NCBI GenBank assembly: GCA_029448655.1 | Contig: JACCLO010000001.1 | Span: forward strand, 4,278,001-4,342,000 | Length of the DNA stretch: 64,000 nt | From: Wolfiporia cocos | Lineage: Eukaryota > Basidiomycota > Agaricomycetes > Polyporales > Phaeolaceae | Direction of reading: 5' to 3' | Part shown: positions 54,773-64,000 of the stretch, piece after piece | Layout of the letters: each line of letters starts with the position of its first letter | How positions within the stretch are numbered: the first letter of the stretch is position 1 | Position numbers and translations under genes: made by a program | The notes under the pieces: model-generated | What the model was told of the DNA's origin: nothing | Seen by the model: only the letters and a program-made list of their open reading frames with translations | Database searches by the model: none

Positions 54773-56071
54773 CTATACGTCCACTTCCGAGGTAACAGGA
54801 ATCTTAAAGAAAACTCTCCCCTGTGCATCTTTCGGCGGCAGCTTTCCCGCGCGGATGTTCACCTGCAGCGACGGATGCAGCAGTTTCGGCGCGCCGAGCA
54901 CAGCGTCACGCTCCTTGCGCCACTTTATAAACGTCTCCGCGTCTGTGCCGAGCTTCAGGTGCTTGTTCCGCTCGCGCTGCTCCTCTACAGTCGACCAGCA
55001 GGTCTGGTCGCGATCCTGCGGGTAGTCATGTCCCACGAAAAGGCGGTAAGCTGTAGGCAGCGAGAGGAGACGCTGCATGGACTGGAATATGACTCAATGA
55101 GCAAGACGAGCGCATGGCTAGGCTTGTATGTAGCTTACCGCGTACAAATCCTCAGCATTTCCTCCCGGGAAGTCTGCACGAGCAGAACCGACGTCAGGCT
55201 GTCATTGTGAGATCAGTGGGTCATTCATTGGGGATAACAGAGCAATACACACATTGAATATGGAGTCGCCTGTGAAGACGGCTTTGCCAATGAGGTAGCC
55301 TACATGGTCTGGAGTGTGTCCCGGCAAATGCATGACCCGACAGCAAAGCTGTCCGAGCTTGAACTCCTCGTCGTCGTTGAAGAAACAATCGAACGTGTTG
55401 TCAAAGACCGATGGGTCGTCGAAACCGTATTTCGGGGCGAAGGTCTTCTGCACCTGCGTGATCCGCTGCCCGATACACACGGCGATGTACTGTCCGAGCT
55501 GCTGCTTGAGGTACTGAGCGGCGGTGAGGTGATCTGCGTGCGCATGCGTCTCGCTTTTAAGCAGATGTCAAATTGCGCAGAACTTCATGCGGGATAGTGA
55601 GACGTACAGAATACGCCTAACAGTCAGGCGTTCATGCTCGATGAATGAGAGCAGGCCATCAGCAGTCTGCGTAGTAATCGAGCCGGAACTCGCATCATAG
55701 TCGAGCACGGGGTCAATAACGACCGCATCGGATGTATGGGGATCAACCACGATATACTGCCATGTTGACGTTGCTTTCTCGAAGAACGTAAAGACCGTCG
55801 GCGTTGCAGCGTCCGGGCTGATATGTCTCTTCCACGGCTCGGCTGGAGGCACATTGCGCTTCAGTATGGTTGAGCTAGTTCCAGAGGTCGAGGCAGCGGT
55901 GTGCGACGGTGTGGTGGTTGAAAGCCCGCGCGTAGGCTGTGCGATGGTCGGCCGATGGGGAATGCGAGCAGGGGGGACTACAGCTCGGTCATGGACCTGG
56001 CGAACGCTGCCCACACATCGAGCACGTAAGGCATTGGAGCGAAGTGCAAACTTCGGTGCGAATGAGAGCAT
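54773..56071 (-). CDS. Metallo-beta-lactamase-fold protein, ETHE1/Blh-like (persulfide dioxygenase-like)
   Basis: Relatives oxidise glutathione persulfide in mitochondrial sulfide detoxification; some members are plain hydrolases, so the reaction is inferred. Exons 56071-55608, 55553-55253, 55198-55139 and 55081-54773; 377 residues. The first about 75 residues are Arg/Ser/Thr-rich with no acidic residue in the opening stretch, a probable mitochondrial presequence. FTFFEKATSTWQYIVVD opens the fold; VVIDPVLDYD is the first strand pair. The metal-binding THAHADH motif falls at residues 157-163, just after intron 1. Further metal ligands are in MHLPGHTPDHVGY and FTGDSIFNPDVGSARADFPG, with a last His in VGHDYP. 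A C-terminal extension of about 80 residues (NKHLKLGTD to the end) follows, as in fungal Blh-type proteins. Confidence 0.88.
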
Positions 56072-56880
56072 AGTCGTGCAATACACAAGGCCCTAGATAT
56101 GAAGTTTCCCTGAGATGCTGACCTGCTGGATTGATCCGGCTTATATGTTCATAGGGGTGGGCTGATTTCCGAATAGTGGGTATGGCTCTGACATCAAAAG
56201 CTGGCGGGTCAACTGTAACATTCGGATAAGTTCTGAGCGAGTTCGTCCGAATTCCGAATGAGTAGGATGAGGAGGCAACCTAATCGCAGTGCGTGTGTCA
56301 ATGGCGAGAGGCGGCACATCAGCGCTTCAGCGAGATCCACTTGAGCGCCCGTCCGCACTGAGTACTGAGTACTCGGCAGGAGCCACAGCTGTAGAGCCAC
56401 AGTCAATATTTCATATTCGAGGACATCAAGGATGAGTGGCAAGGGTCGCTAAAGTACGGGTAAACATGTATGAGAGGCGATGAATCTATTCCGAGTATCG
56501 ATACTTCGCCGTTCAGACCGGCGGCCGGCTGAGAGCCCAGAATGCCCTCAATCCGAAGTTCTGTTGATGCTTACTGAGACTGGATTTTCCGGCCACGGTC
56601 TTTTGAGCCCCATGCACACTGAAGCATGAAGCAGTGATCCAGCCCCGTAAATTCCTCCGTGTACGTAGGAATGACCGACAGCAACTCATACTCCGGTGAA
56701 GCTCAACCCTATAGCGTCATCTGGCTTCAGTCACACACTGAGACACAAGGAGGAAGAGCTATAATGAGATAAAGTGTGGATGCTATTCCAAGAGGCAAAC
56801 ATGCGGAATGAGTGCTGAAGACCAACACTGAGTTTCTGCAATAGATTGCACTTGAGAGATAAAGAAAGTGTGGCACCCCA
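56072..56880. other. Intergenic, promoter of the metallo-hydrolase gene
   Basis: About 810 bases, only short frames; nothing assigned. Confidence 0.55.
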
Positions 56881-58748
56881 TCATCCGTTCCTCGCCTTCA
56901 GCGCCGCAGCATACTCAATCTCTAGCGGATAAGCGGTATCGTTCGGGTAGACCTGTCCACCGGATGTCAGCTTACCGCTATCATCACCAGCGCTGATACA
57001 TACGGTGAAGCCGTCATTTGGCGTAGGGCCACTGGCGAGGTAAGATCCAGCTTGCCTAAAAAAGACCTGAGCACATCAAATGATTGAGGAAAGGTGGTCC
57101 TAGCATACCATATGAGGTCGCCGGTCAGACCCGAACTGATGATGGCCTGATACCACGCTGTGTACGTCTCGGTCTTGTTAGACGTCACGCCGAATTCCTC
57201 CAGGACGACGGGCTTGTTCTGTGCCTTCTGAGAAGCGGCGTGGTTTTCGATCCATTGGACACCCCACTCAATCGGGTCGGCCGTCTCACCCCAGCTCAGC
57301 TAAATACCAGTAAGTATGGTCAAAAAAGCATGCATTGATCGTACTAACAGGATAGAGCTATCAAAGTCATTAGCTGTGTTTGAGTTGTACAGAGACCGGA
57401 CGTACGTGCGCGGTCCCAAAGTCAATAGTGGGAATGGCCAGGTTCGCGGTAAAGTTGATGCCTTCCCCACCTCTGTTCAGAGAGAGAACCCATCACAACA
57501 CAATTATTATGTGAGACAGCTCTAGAGACGAACTGGTATGGGTAATCTGAGCTTGTCGGGATGTCATAGAACCCTTCATCGCCGATGGCCACAAGGTGAT
57601 TCGAGTCAATTGACTTGATGTACGCCGACAGCTCCTCGATCCACGTCGTGATCGTCGTCGCAGTACAGTTGCCAGAGGTCACGCTGCGTTTTACAAGCAT
57701 GAACCTTCTGATGACTGCAGAACGCGAGATGCTTACCCAGTGGTACCAGCACATCTCGGTTCGTTGGCCAACTCCCAAGCCAAGATCCCTGGTTCGTTCA
57801 GGTACCGGCTGACGAAGACGTTCACATAGTCTTTATACGCAGCCTATGTAGTGCATAAGCACGACGCACGTGGCACAAGTCAGCCGTACTCACAATCACT
57901 TCAGGGTTGGTGTAGAAATAGTCGTGGTAATCAGTGCCCGTGAGCTGGCTCACATATACGTCCATGCCGCCGTAGTTGTCCCAATTGTTAGTGCTATACT
58001 GCATCAACGTTGAAAGTTGTGCGATTGAATATATGCCACTAACAGAGTCACAATGAGCCTCAGGCCATAAGACTTGGCGGCCTCCACGACATTGTCTAAT
58101 ACGCGATCACGTCAATTGTTCGTAAGGCGCCTCACAGCGATTATATTCATACCGAAATTCTCAAGGCCGGTGGGACCGTAGTTAATTGTGGCTGTTCCAT
58201 TCGTCCAGAGCTGGTAGTAATCGCCACTCGGTGTGGTGACATCGTTGAAACCCCTAAGTTTGTGTATAGTCAGCGACAGTATCATGGACAACACTCTGCA
58301 ACACGTACCAAGTTCTGACGGCGGTCGCCCCGGTGGCTGCGATGTCAGAGAATGCCTGATCCATTTCACTCGTAGTAAGTCCGGTCAGGCCAACCCAGTA
58401 TGAGTTCGCTCTATAACAATGCAATCGGTATGCGCGTCTCGGGCAATCTGAAGGGGACCAACCCCACGACGGTGAACGTTTCACCATTCAGCGTGAATTC
58501 CTGCCCGGAAGTCTTGACGAATCCCGTCACTGCACTGGGCGATGCTACAACAATGTTTGAAAGCTAAACTCGAAAAGAGAGCTTCGTGCACATACTGCTG
58601 CCTCTGACGCCATGCTGGAAAACCACGACATTACGCACATTGTTCACTATTTATCAATGATTGTACCAACCTTCCGTCGCTCGATTGATGCAGCGCTTGC
58701 AAGGGGCACAACTGCTGCAATCAGCGAGATTAGGTTTTTGAGGAGCAT
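56881..58748 (-). CDS. Secreted endo-1,4-beta-mannanase, GH5 subfamily 7
   Basis: Secreted enzyme cutting the backbone of mannan and galactoglucomannan in plant cell walls; 393 residues. Fourteen exons: 58748-58671, 58614-58596, 58544-58463, 58410-58309, 58253-58153, 58095-58044, 57993-57894, 57843-57737, 57683-57534, 57472-57406, 57357-57349, 57299-57109, 57055-57004, 56952-56881. The eleventh exon is 9 bases (LYP). A signal peptide of about 20 residues ([16 protein letters not shown]) is followed by a dibasic IERRK site. Motifs: [45 protein letters not shown] with the acid/base Glu206, DFGTAHLYP, and PVVLEEFG with the nucleophile Glu. There is no carbohydrate-binding module. Intron 13 is 51 bases without a stop in frame. 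It suits a wood- or litter-degrading fungus. Confidence 0.92.
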
Positions 58749-59177
58749 CCTGAAGGTCTGTGCTTTGGCAAATACCAGTTACCTTCGAGCGGCCTTTATA
58801 GTCACCATATCCGACGGCTGTGAGACGAACACAGCGGAAGATCCTCACGAATCATATCCGCACCCGAAGTTTGTCCTCGGTAACAAGTACCTGGCCGCGT
58901 GTGCGAAGAGTCATGTCCCACAGCTTAAATTGAGCGTGGCGAGAGATCAGAATGAGGTATCTCCAGGAAGTGCACGGGAACCGGAGGAACGGAGAATTTG
59001 CGGTGTTAGACCATCCGATGCACGTACATGTGATGCTCTAACATGTTCGCCGCTGGGCATCTGCTCCTCTGCCTCAATTCGACAGGACTTGTGGTGATGG
59101 TTCGAGTAACCTGCGCTGCTCACACGAAATACGCCAAAAATGGAATCAATACAAAGGGACAAGTTGATACAGATCTA
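58749..59177. other. Intergenic, promoter of the mannanase gene
   Basis: About 430 bases upstream of the mannanase and downstream of the gamma-glutamyltranspeptidase. No gene; catabolite or inducer sites could not be identified with confidence. Confidence 0.55.
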
Positions 59178-61679
59178 TTAATATCCAGCAGCGACTCCGT
59201 TCTTCCTGGAATCGCTCGCGGCTGCAACGTACACCATTAGCGAGCGCTAACGCCACCGGAAGTACGCGGGACGAACCGTATATAATCCCATCCTTCTGCA
59301 CAGTCGCCTGGATCACAGCAGCGACACGGTTGATGTCCTCCACTAAATTGCATTCCATAAAGAGTTAGCATCATATACAATAATAAAACGATCGGAATCA
59401 ACCACAGACCGGTGATGTTATGACCCTTCTCTCGCAGAACATCCAGTATTTCGGCGGTATACAGACTGTCTGCCTCCACCAGCGTCGGGAAAAGCTGATC
59501 GTGCAGGCGGCCATACTCAATCGCCGCGCTCACGTCCATACCCCAGTCCAGGTTCAGGATGACTTGAAACACGGATCCAAAGATGCGCGAGCCGCCGGAG
59601 CCACCAATAGCGAGGTAGAAGGAACCGTCCTCATTCTCAATAATTGTGGGCGTGGTAGAGGAAAGAGGGCGCTTTCCCGGCTCGGGATAGTTAACTGCGA
59701 AGGTCGGTAAGTAGCAAAGGTGTCGGAGGAGGGACATCACTTACAAGGCGATGGGTACAGTCCAAAGTTGTTTGGGATCCCGGGGGTGGAGAAGTCATCC
59801 ATCTGAAACCTGTTATGATCAGGCATCCGGCACATCAGAGATGCTCACCTCGTCATTAAGGATAATGCCTGTCTCAGGATCCATGACTTGCGAACCGAAG
59901 ACCATGTTCACCGTGGATGTGATCGCAACTGCCATGCCGTTCTTGTCTACAACGGACGAATGGCTCTGCCAATACGAAAGTATTCACAACAAGCGCCGCT
60001 ATTGATCAATACGTTCAATTTGACAAGTACTCACAGTTCCATGATCTTCAACGGCGTCGAAGATAGGGTGATAATACTCGGGTGTATGCGTTTGATTCTG
60101 AGGAATATCGAAGGCGGGGCAAGTTGTACACATGGGGATTGATCAGCACACAAGAGAGGAACACTTACGTCTGTGATATTCGGGAATATGTAGTCGCTGT
60201 ATGCTTTCAGTGGAATTTCGGCAATGCGTGTCTGATTGTCGTTGAACGCTGGGTCGCAGATTTTTGTTCTATGAACATAACTAAGATCAACATGGTGCAA
60301 GATGTTGCGAAATGCTATAACCTTGCAGCAAAACCGACTACGGGAGGTTGAAAAATCAAAATAGGATCAGTAGCACGAAATAGTCTCGTGAAGTCGTACA
60401 TTTCATCGCCTCGATGTACCGGTGCGTGTTTAAAGGTGTCCTTCCATCTTCAATTAGGTTGTCATAGTGTTCCATTAGGTTGAGCATGTGTAATAATACA
60501 GCTCCCGATGTTGGGGCATGAGTAGTATAGATCTTCCTTCCGCGGTAGGTTCCCTGAAGGGCAGGCTCGACGTGGACTTTGTAATTTTGTAAGTCTTCGT
60601 GCGATAGGATCCCGCCTGTGGCATGGACTTTCCTGATCAACGAATCGGCAAGAGGACCCTGGCCGGGACAATATGTGTATCAGCTATGCAGCATATATAT
60701 TGCGATTTGTGATATACCGTATACAAAGCCCCAGGACCTTCCTCCGCGATGATAGCTAGAGTGCGTGACAAGTTGGTCCTGCGAATTGTCTCGCCAGCTT
60801 CTAATAGACGGCCAGACGGAGAGAAGATGGCGCTCCAATCTGGATTATGAAGCATCAAAGGTGCAAAGAACTAGGGTTATGCCTTTCAACATTTGCTTAA
60901 TCGGGGCTCAACTGGATACTCACCTCGTGTCTGATACGGCGTGCAAGTTCGGTCTGCACCTTCCAGCCCGCTGCAATGTCCACGCTAGGTTGAACAAGCG
61001 TCTTCCATGGCAGGCTGCCCCAGCGCTTGTGAGCCTCCTCAAGCCCGCGCAGCTCCCCGGGAACACCTACAGCCAGACCTCCGATGATTGACGCGATGGG
61101 ATCATCTACATACATCGTGGCGTTGGCCAGTGTGGGAGCCACCTCTCGGAAGTCTATCGTATACACCTCCGAGGACGCATTCGGCGGCGAGGGCGGTATG
61201 CGTACTGTCATGAAACCACCGCCACCGATACCAGAGCTAGAAATTCATTAATGGCATGCCAAACAGACCAATCAAACGGCCTCGTACGAGAACATATTCA
61301 CTACACCGATACATAACGTAGTGCTGATAGCTGCGTCTACAGCGTTCCCGCCAGCCTTGAGAATGTCAACACCGGTTTCGGAACATATTTCATTTTCGCT
61401 GGCAACAGCACCATGCGTTGCTTCTACGATATATGCCTTGTTCCTCGTCCCCGAAGGCGCTGATCGGCGGGTACTGCTAAGTCGATCGTGCCCACTGCAG
61501 ATTCGAGTGAAGGTGTCTTTCGCAAGATAGAGCGTTAATGCAACTAGCGCAAAGCACAAGCCCCAGTCCCTATGTCTGCGATGCCGAGTATGTTTCTGGT
61601 CACTGGAATGATGTTGTGGCAGTCCTGCATGATCGTGCGAGGAAATCGAAGCCGCAGCCACAATCCCTGATTTGATCAT
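59178..61679 (-). CDS. Gamma-glutamyltranspeptidase (Ntn-hydrolase, T3 family)
   Basis: Breaks down glutathione by transferring its gamma-glutamyl group to amino acids or water, at the vacuolar or cell surface. Twelve exons: 61679-61288, 61236-60924, 60870-60718, 60658-60400, 60337-60322 (16 bases), 60268-60169, 60097-60035, 59965-59849, 59802-59745, 59694-59410, 59342-59277, 59221-59178; 621 residues. One N-terminal helix (LCFALVALTLYLA) makes a type II anchor. Large-subunit marks: NAVDAAISTTLCIGVVN, SSGIGGGGFM, GVPGELRGLEEAHKRWG, THAPTSGAVLLHMLNL. The processing site and new N-terminal catalytic Thr is HGT|SHSSVVD with Thr432, split by intron 7. The small subunit has [29 protein letters not shown] and LSSTTPTIIEN, GGSGGSRI. 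It ends GVAAGY, as the family does. Confidence 0.93.
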
Positions 61680-62956
61680 TGCGTCGTTGATCCTTCGCGG
61701 TCGGGCCCAGTAAGTAGGCGTCGCTCCCTCCCAGGGACGAGCGCAACGGACTAGGAGGTGGGAGGCTCTGCAGCAATGCCGGCCAGCGATTGCGACAAGA
61801 TAGTGGCTGAGTCAAGGGCGTGCGGCAAGCCGCCGGCATCTTGCTTACGAAATGCGGCGATCGTGCCACTCCTCAGAGTCTTGAAGGGGCATAGACCAGG
61901 AAGGAAGCGCAGAAATGGAGCAGATAACATATCTACTGTGCGGCGAGTCACTAGAGGTAGATGACCGGTATTCGCTCCGTTCACGGTGGCCGTAGAAAGT
62001 CGGGGGTATTCAGCCTCAGACATGAGCGGCCTCATTACAGCACCTAACGAATAGGAACGCAGGTATAGTGCACCATTTCATGCTCCTTGATAACGCGCTA
62101 ACAATTGCAGTGAGGGAGATCACAAAATGCATACCACAGTCATCCGATTGTGCCGCGATGAAAGATGAATGCGTACGGCAGTGGCAGTGGCTGGTCACGC
62201 GCACGAAGAGACGGCAGTAGCCCACAGTGCTGAGTCCGGATCAATAGTCAGTTAGATGTTTTCAGCAATCTAGTGCTTGAAGAATGCGGATGGCCAAACC
62301 GCTTGTACGCTATGAGTGCCGCGAACGCCACCAGTACTGCCAGTGGCATACTGCTGGCTGTTGCAACTACTCGTAGAGCATGGTTGATTGGGTACGCTCT
62401 GCACTTTCCGTAGGGACTAGAGTGCAAAGAGTACTAGTGTTATCGATGGTTTATGCATCATGGCCAAGGCGGTGAATTGTATTACAGGAATCTCGTCGCT
62501 GCACCAAGTCGATAGAGACTGCAGTTCGGCAAGGTGACTGCACCACATGCTACCATGAAGTGTGTGGGCGAGGGCATTGCGCATGCAGACCTAGGTGAGA
62601 CAAGCCAGCAGACAGCGAGCTGGTGAGAGAGACGTCCGCGCTAGTTACGTTCGGCGGGAGCGCAAATTGCTCATAATATTGCGCCATGATATGCCTTTCA
62701 GCGAAGAAGCATCAAATGACGCCATGCCATGATCCAAATGCGCAAGAAGGCTTGTATGAACACGTCCAACAATACAATAGATAGGTCCATAAGCAATAAG
62801 TAAGAGACAGCACTACACAGCAACAACACGAAGGCAGGCAATGGCATCAAAACAGTTGAAATCGAGAAGCCACCATACTGCTCCGATATCCGAAGACCCA
62901 GAAAACGAGGAAAGTCCGATTCCTAGAAAGTTCGATGTTGAAGAGGACGAGTTTTT
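61680..62956. other. Intergenic, promoter of the gamma-glutamyltranspeptidase gene
   Basis: About 1.3 kb with short frames on both strands and no coding chain; no RNA gene or transposon end seen. Confidence 0.5.
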
Positions 62957-63849
62957 TCATTGTGACGCAGCGCGTTCGTCAGTATACGGTTTGACCGTGA
63001 CCCCTCGCTCGCCCCTGACTTTGCACAGCAAGTACCGCTTGAGCTCGTAGTGCTCGTACGATGCCGCAGTGAGACGCATCGCACGCGCATGCCGCGGGTT
63101 GTTGGTAGCAGCCACAGCATGTGCACGTGAATGCCAGATACAGGTAGCGAGATTCATCCTGGTTTCCGGGTCGGGGACGCCATACCAGTAAAGGATTAGC
63201 TGCTTGCGGCAGTCAGTCACAGAACTCGAATTTGAAGATGCATTTAACTTACGCCGCCATTGCTGACTGCCTCTTCGTGAGCTTGGCGATCCGCCTCATA
63301 AAGTGCTATGTTACAATATAGGTGTCAGATGTCATCGAAAAGTAGACGAAGAGAGTGCTACTGACGATCACTGTCACTGCCGTCGCGCCGCTTACTGCGA
63401 AATACGACGCAGTACCACTCATGCTCTATCGAGTCGGGAAGCTCGAATTCGTTCCAATTAAACGCTTCAGGATAGGGTACCGCCGCATATTCTCGTGTAA
63501 TGGGACGGAAATTATAGAGCGCGCGATGAAGTGCCATTGAAGCGTTATCAATAGTGGGGAGACATGAGTCAGTATACAGGGGTACTGCATCTTTGCTTGG
63601 AGGTAAAGTTGGTGGCGGATCGTGAATGAGCCCTATGGGAAGGGTTGAGAGGATTGGGGGGAGGTAGAGGATCGGACTGCTGTGCGCAAGGCCGGCCAGG
63701 AAGACAGGACGCTGCTCTGGGTCGCGCTCTGTCGTTTCGATGGCAACTTGTGCAGCTGTTGCGAGTGACGCAGTTGTATATGATGTAGAAACGTTGGCAC
63801 TGTGTACCTCAGGCAGAATCCGCGCTGGGAGAACGGTGACTGAACCCAT
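62957..63849 (-). CDS. UPF0643-family protein of unknown function
   Basis: A 260-residue protein of a fungal family without known role. Exons 63849-63366, 63305-63253 and 63202-62957 join in phases 1 and 0. The N-terminal half has TTERDPEQRPVFLAGLAH and NASMALHRALYNFRPIT; the conserved core is WNEFELPDSIEHEWYCVVFRS (read across positions 110-150), LYEADRQAHEEAV, then LILYWYGVPDPETRMNLATC, IWHSRAHAVAA, HARAMRLTAASYEHYELKRY. The ILYWYG...NLATCIW block and the late Tyr-rich helix are the family marks. No signal peptide or membrane helix. The assignment rests on recall of the family pattern. Confidence 0.8.
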
Positions 63850-64000
63850 CTAGAACGAGCTACTTTGTGGAGATGTGGAGTGGGATGGGTATAGCATACC
63901 GTCCTCGGTTTATATAGCATTACCGAGTCTAGATCTAGAATATTGCTGCAGCTCTCAATTGGGTTCGGAAGGTGGAAGGTTGCTACCATCGCTTGAGAAG

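Overview
This window is nuclear DNA of a filamentous fungus, most likely a basidiomycete of the mushroom/polypore class (Agaricomycetes). The evidence is the gene architecture: almost every gene is split by GT-AG introns of about 46-75 bases, exons go down to 9 bases, intergenic gaps are short, and families typical of Agaricomycetes occur (F-box-like paralogues, a DUF6533 membrane protein, a one-domain dsRNA-binding protein, a PBI2/I9 inhibitor). I rebuilt 20 complete or partial protein genes by splicing by eye; all but one keep a single open frame across every junction. The exception is an asparaginase-family gene with one extra base.

Left part (1-24 kb): the tail of a probable chitin synthase; an F-box-like gene (1708-4223, minus) whose last intron carries a 713-bp foldback element; a second copy of that element upstream of the same gene; a small Tc1/mariner-like MITE; a hAT-type element; two tandem alpha/beta-hydrolase paralogues (9706-11215 and 13491-14896) with a ten-exon DUF6533 gene on the other strand between them; tRNA-Ser(GCT) with an 11-base intron; dynamitin with a GC-AG intron; a 98-residue dsRNA-binding protein; and an F-box-like paralogue at 22252-24042.

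Middle (24-32.5 kb): a gene-free transposon graveyard strongly depleted of CpG. An old hAT-like element (26065-30288, perfect 8-bp target duplication) was hit recently by a short LTR retroelement (27243-29137; two 655-bp LTRs differing at one site; TSD TCTCT). The LTR insert is CpG-normal. A second MITE copy closes the block.

Right part (33.5-64 kb): a dense gene-rich stretch. It holds the frameshifted asparaginase/isoaspartyl-peptidase gene, a third inverted alpha/beta-hydrolase paralogue, a signal-peptide plus single-pass membrane protein, an 18-exon P5B-type (YPK9/ATP13A) transport ATPase, a PBI2-like inhibitor, an unassigned 551-residue protein, two tandem branched-chain aminotransferases, a mitochondrial ETHE1/Blh-type metallo-beta-lactamase-fold protein, a 14-exon GH5_7 endo-mannanase, a gamma-glutamyltranspeptidase and a UPF0643 protein. 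Most of these lie on the minus strand and each has its own introns and promoter gap. Several concern amino-acid, glutathione and sulfur handling (BCAT x2, GGT, persulfide-dioxygenase-like, asparaginase), but nothing in the sequence shows they form a functional cluster.

The most unusual structure is the foldback element: about 713 bp, long inverted arms, and in each arm a tRNA-like sequence with recognisable Pol III A and B boxes and a T-run, both pointing outward, with 12-14 bp target duplications. I do not recognise it as a described class.
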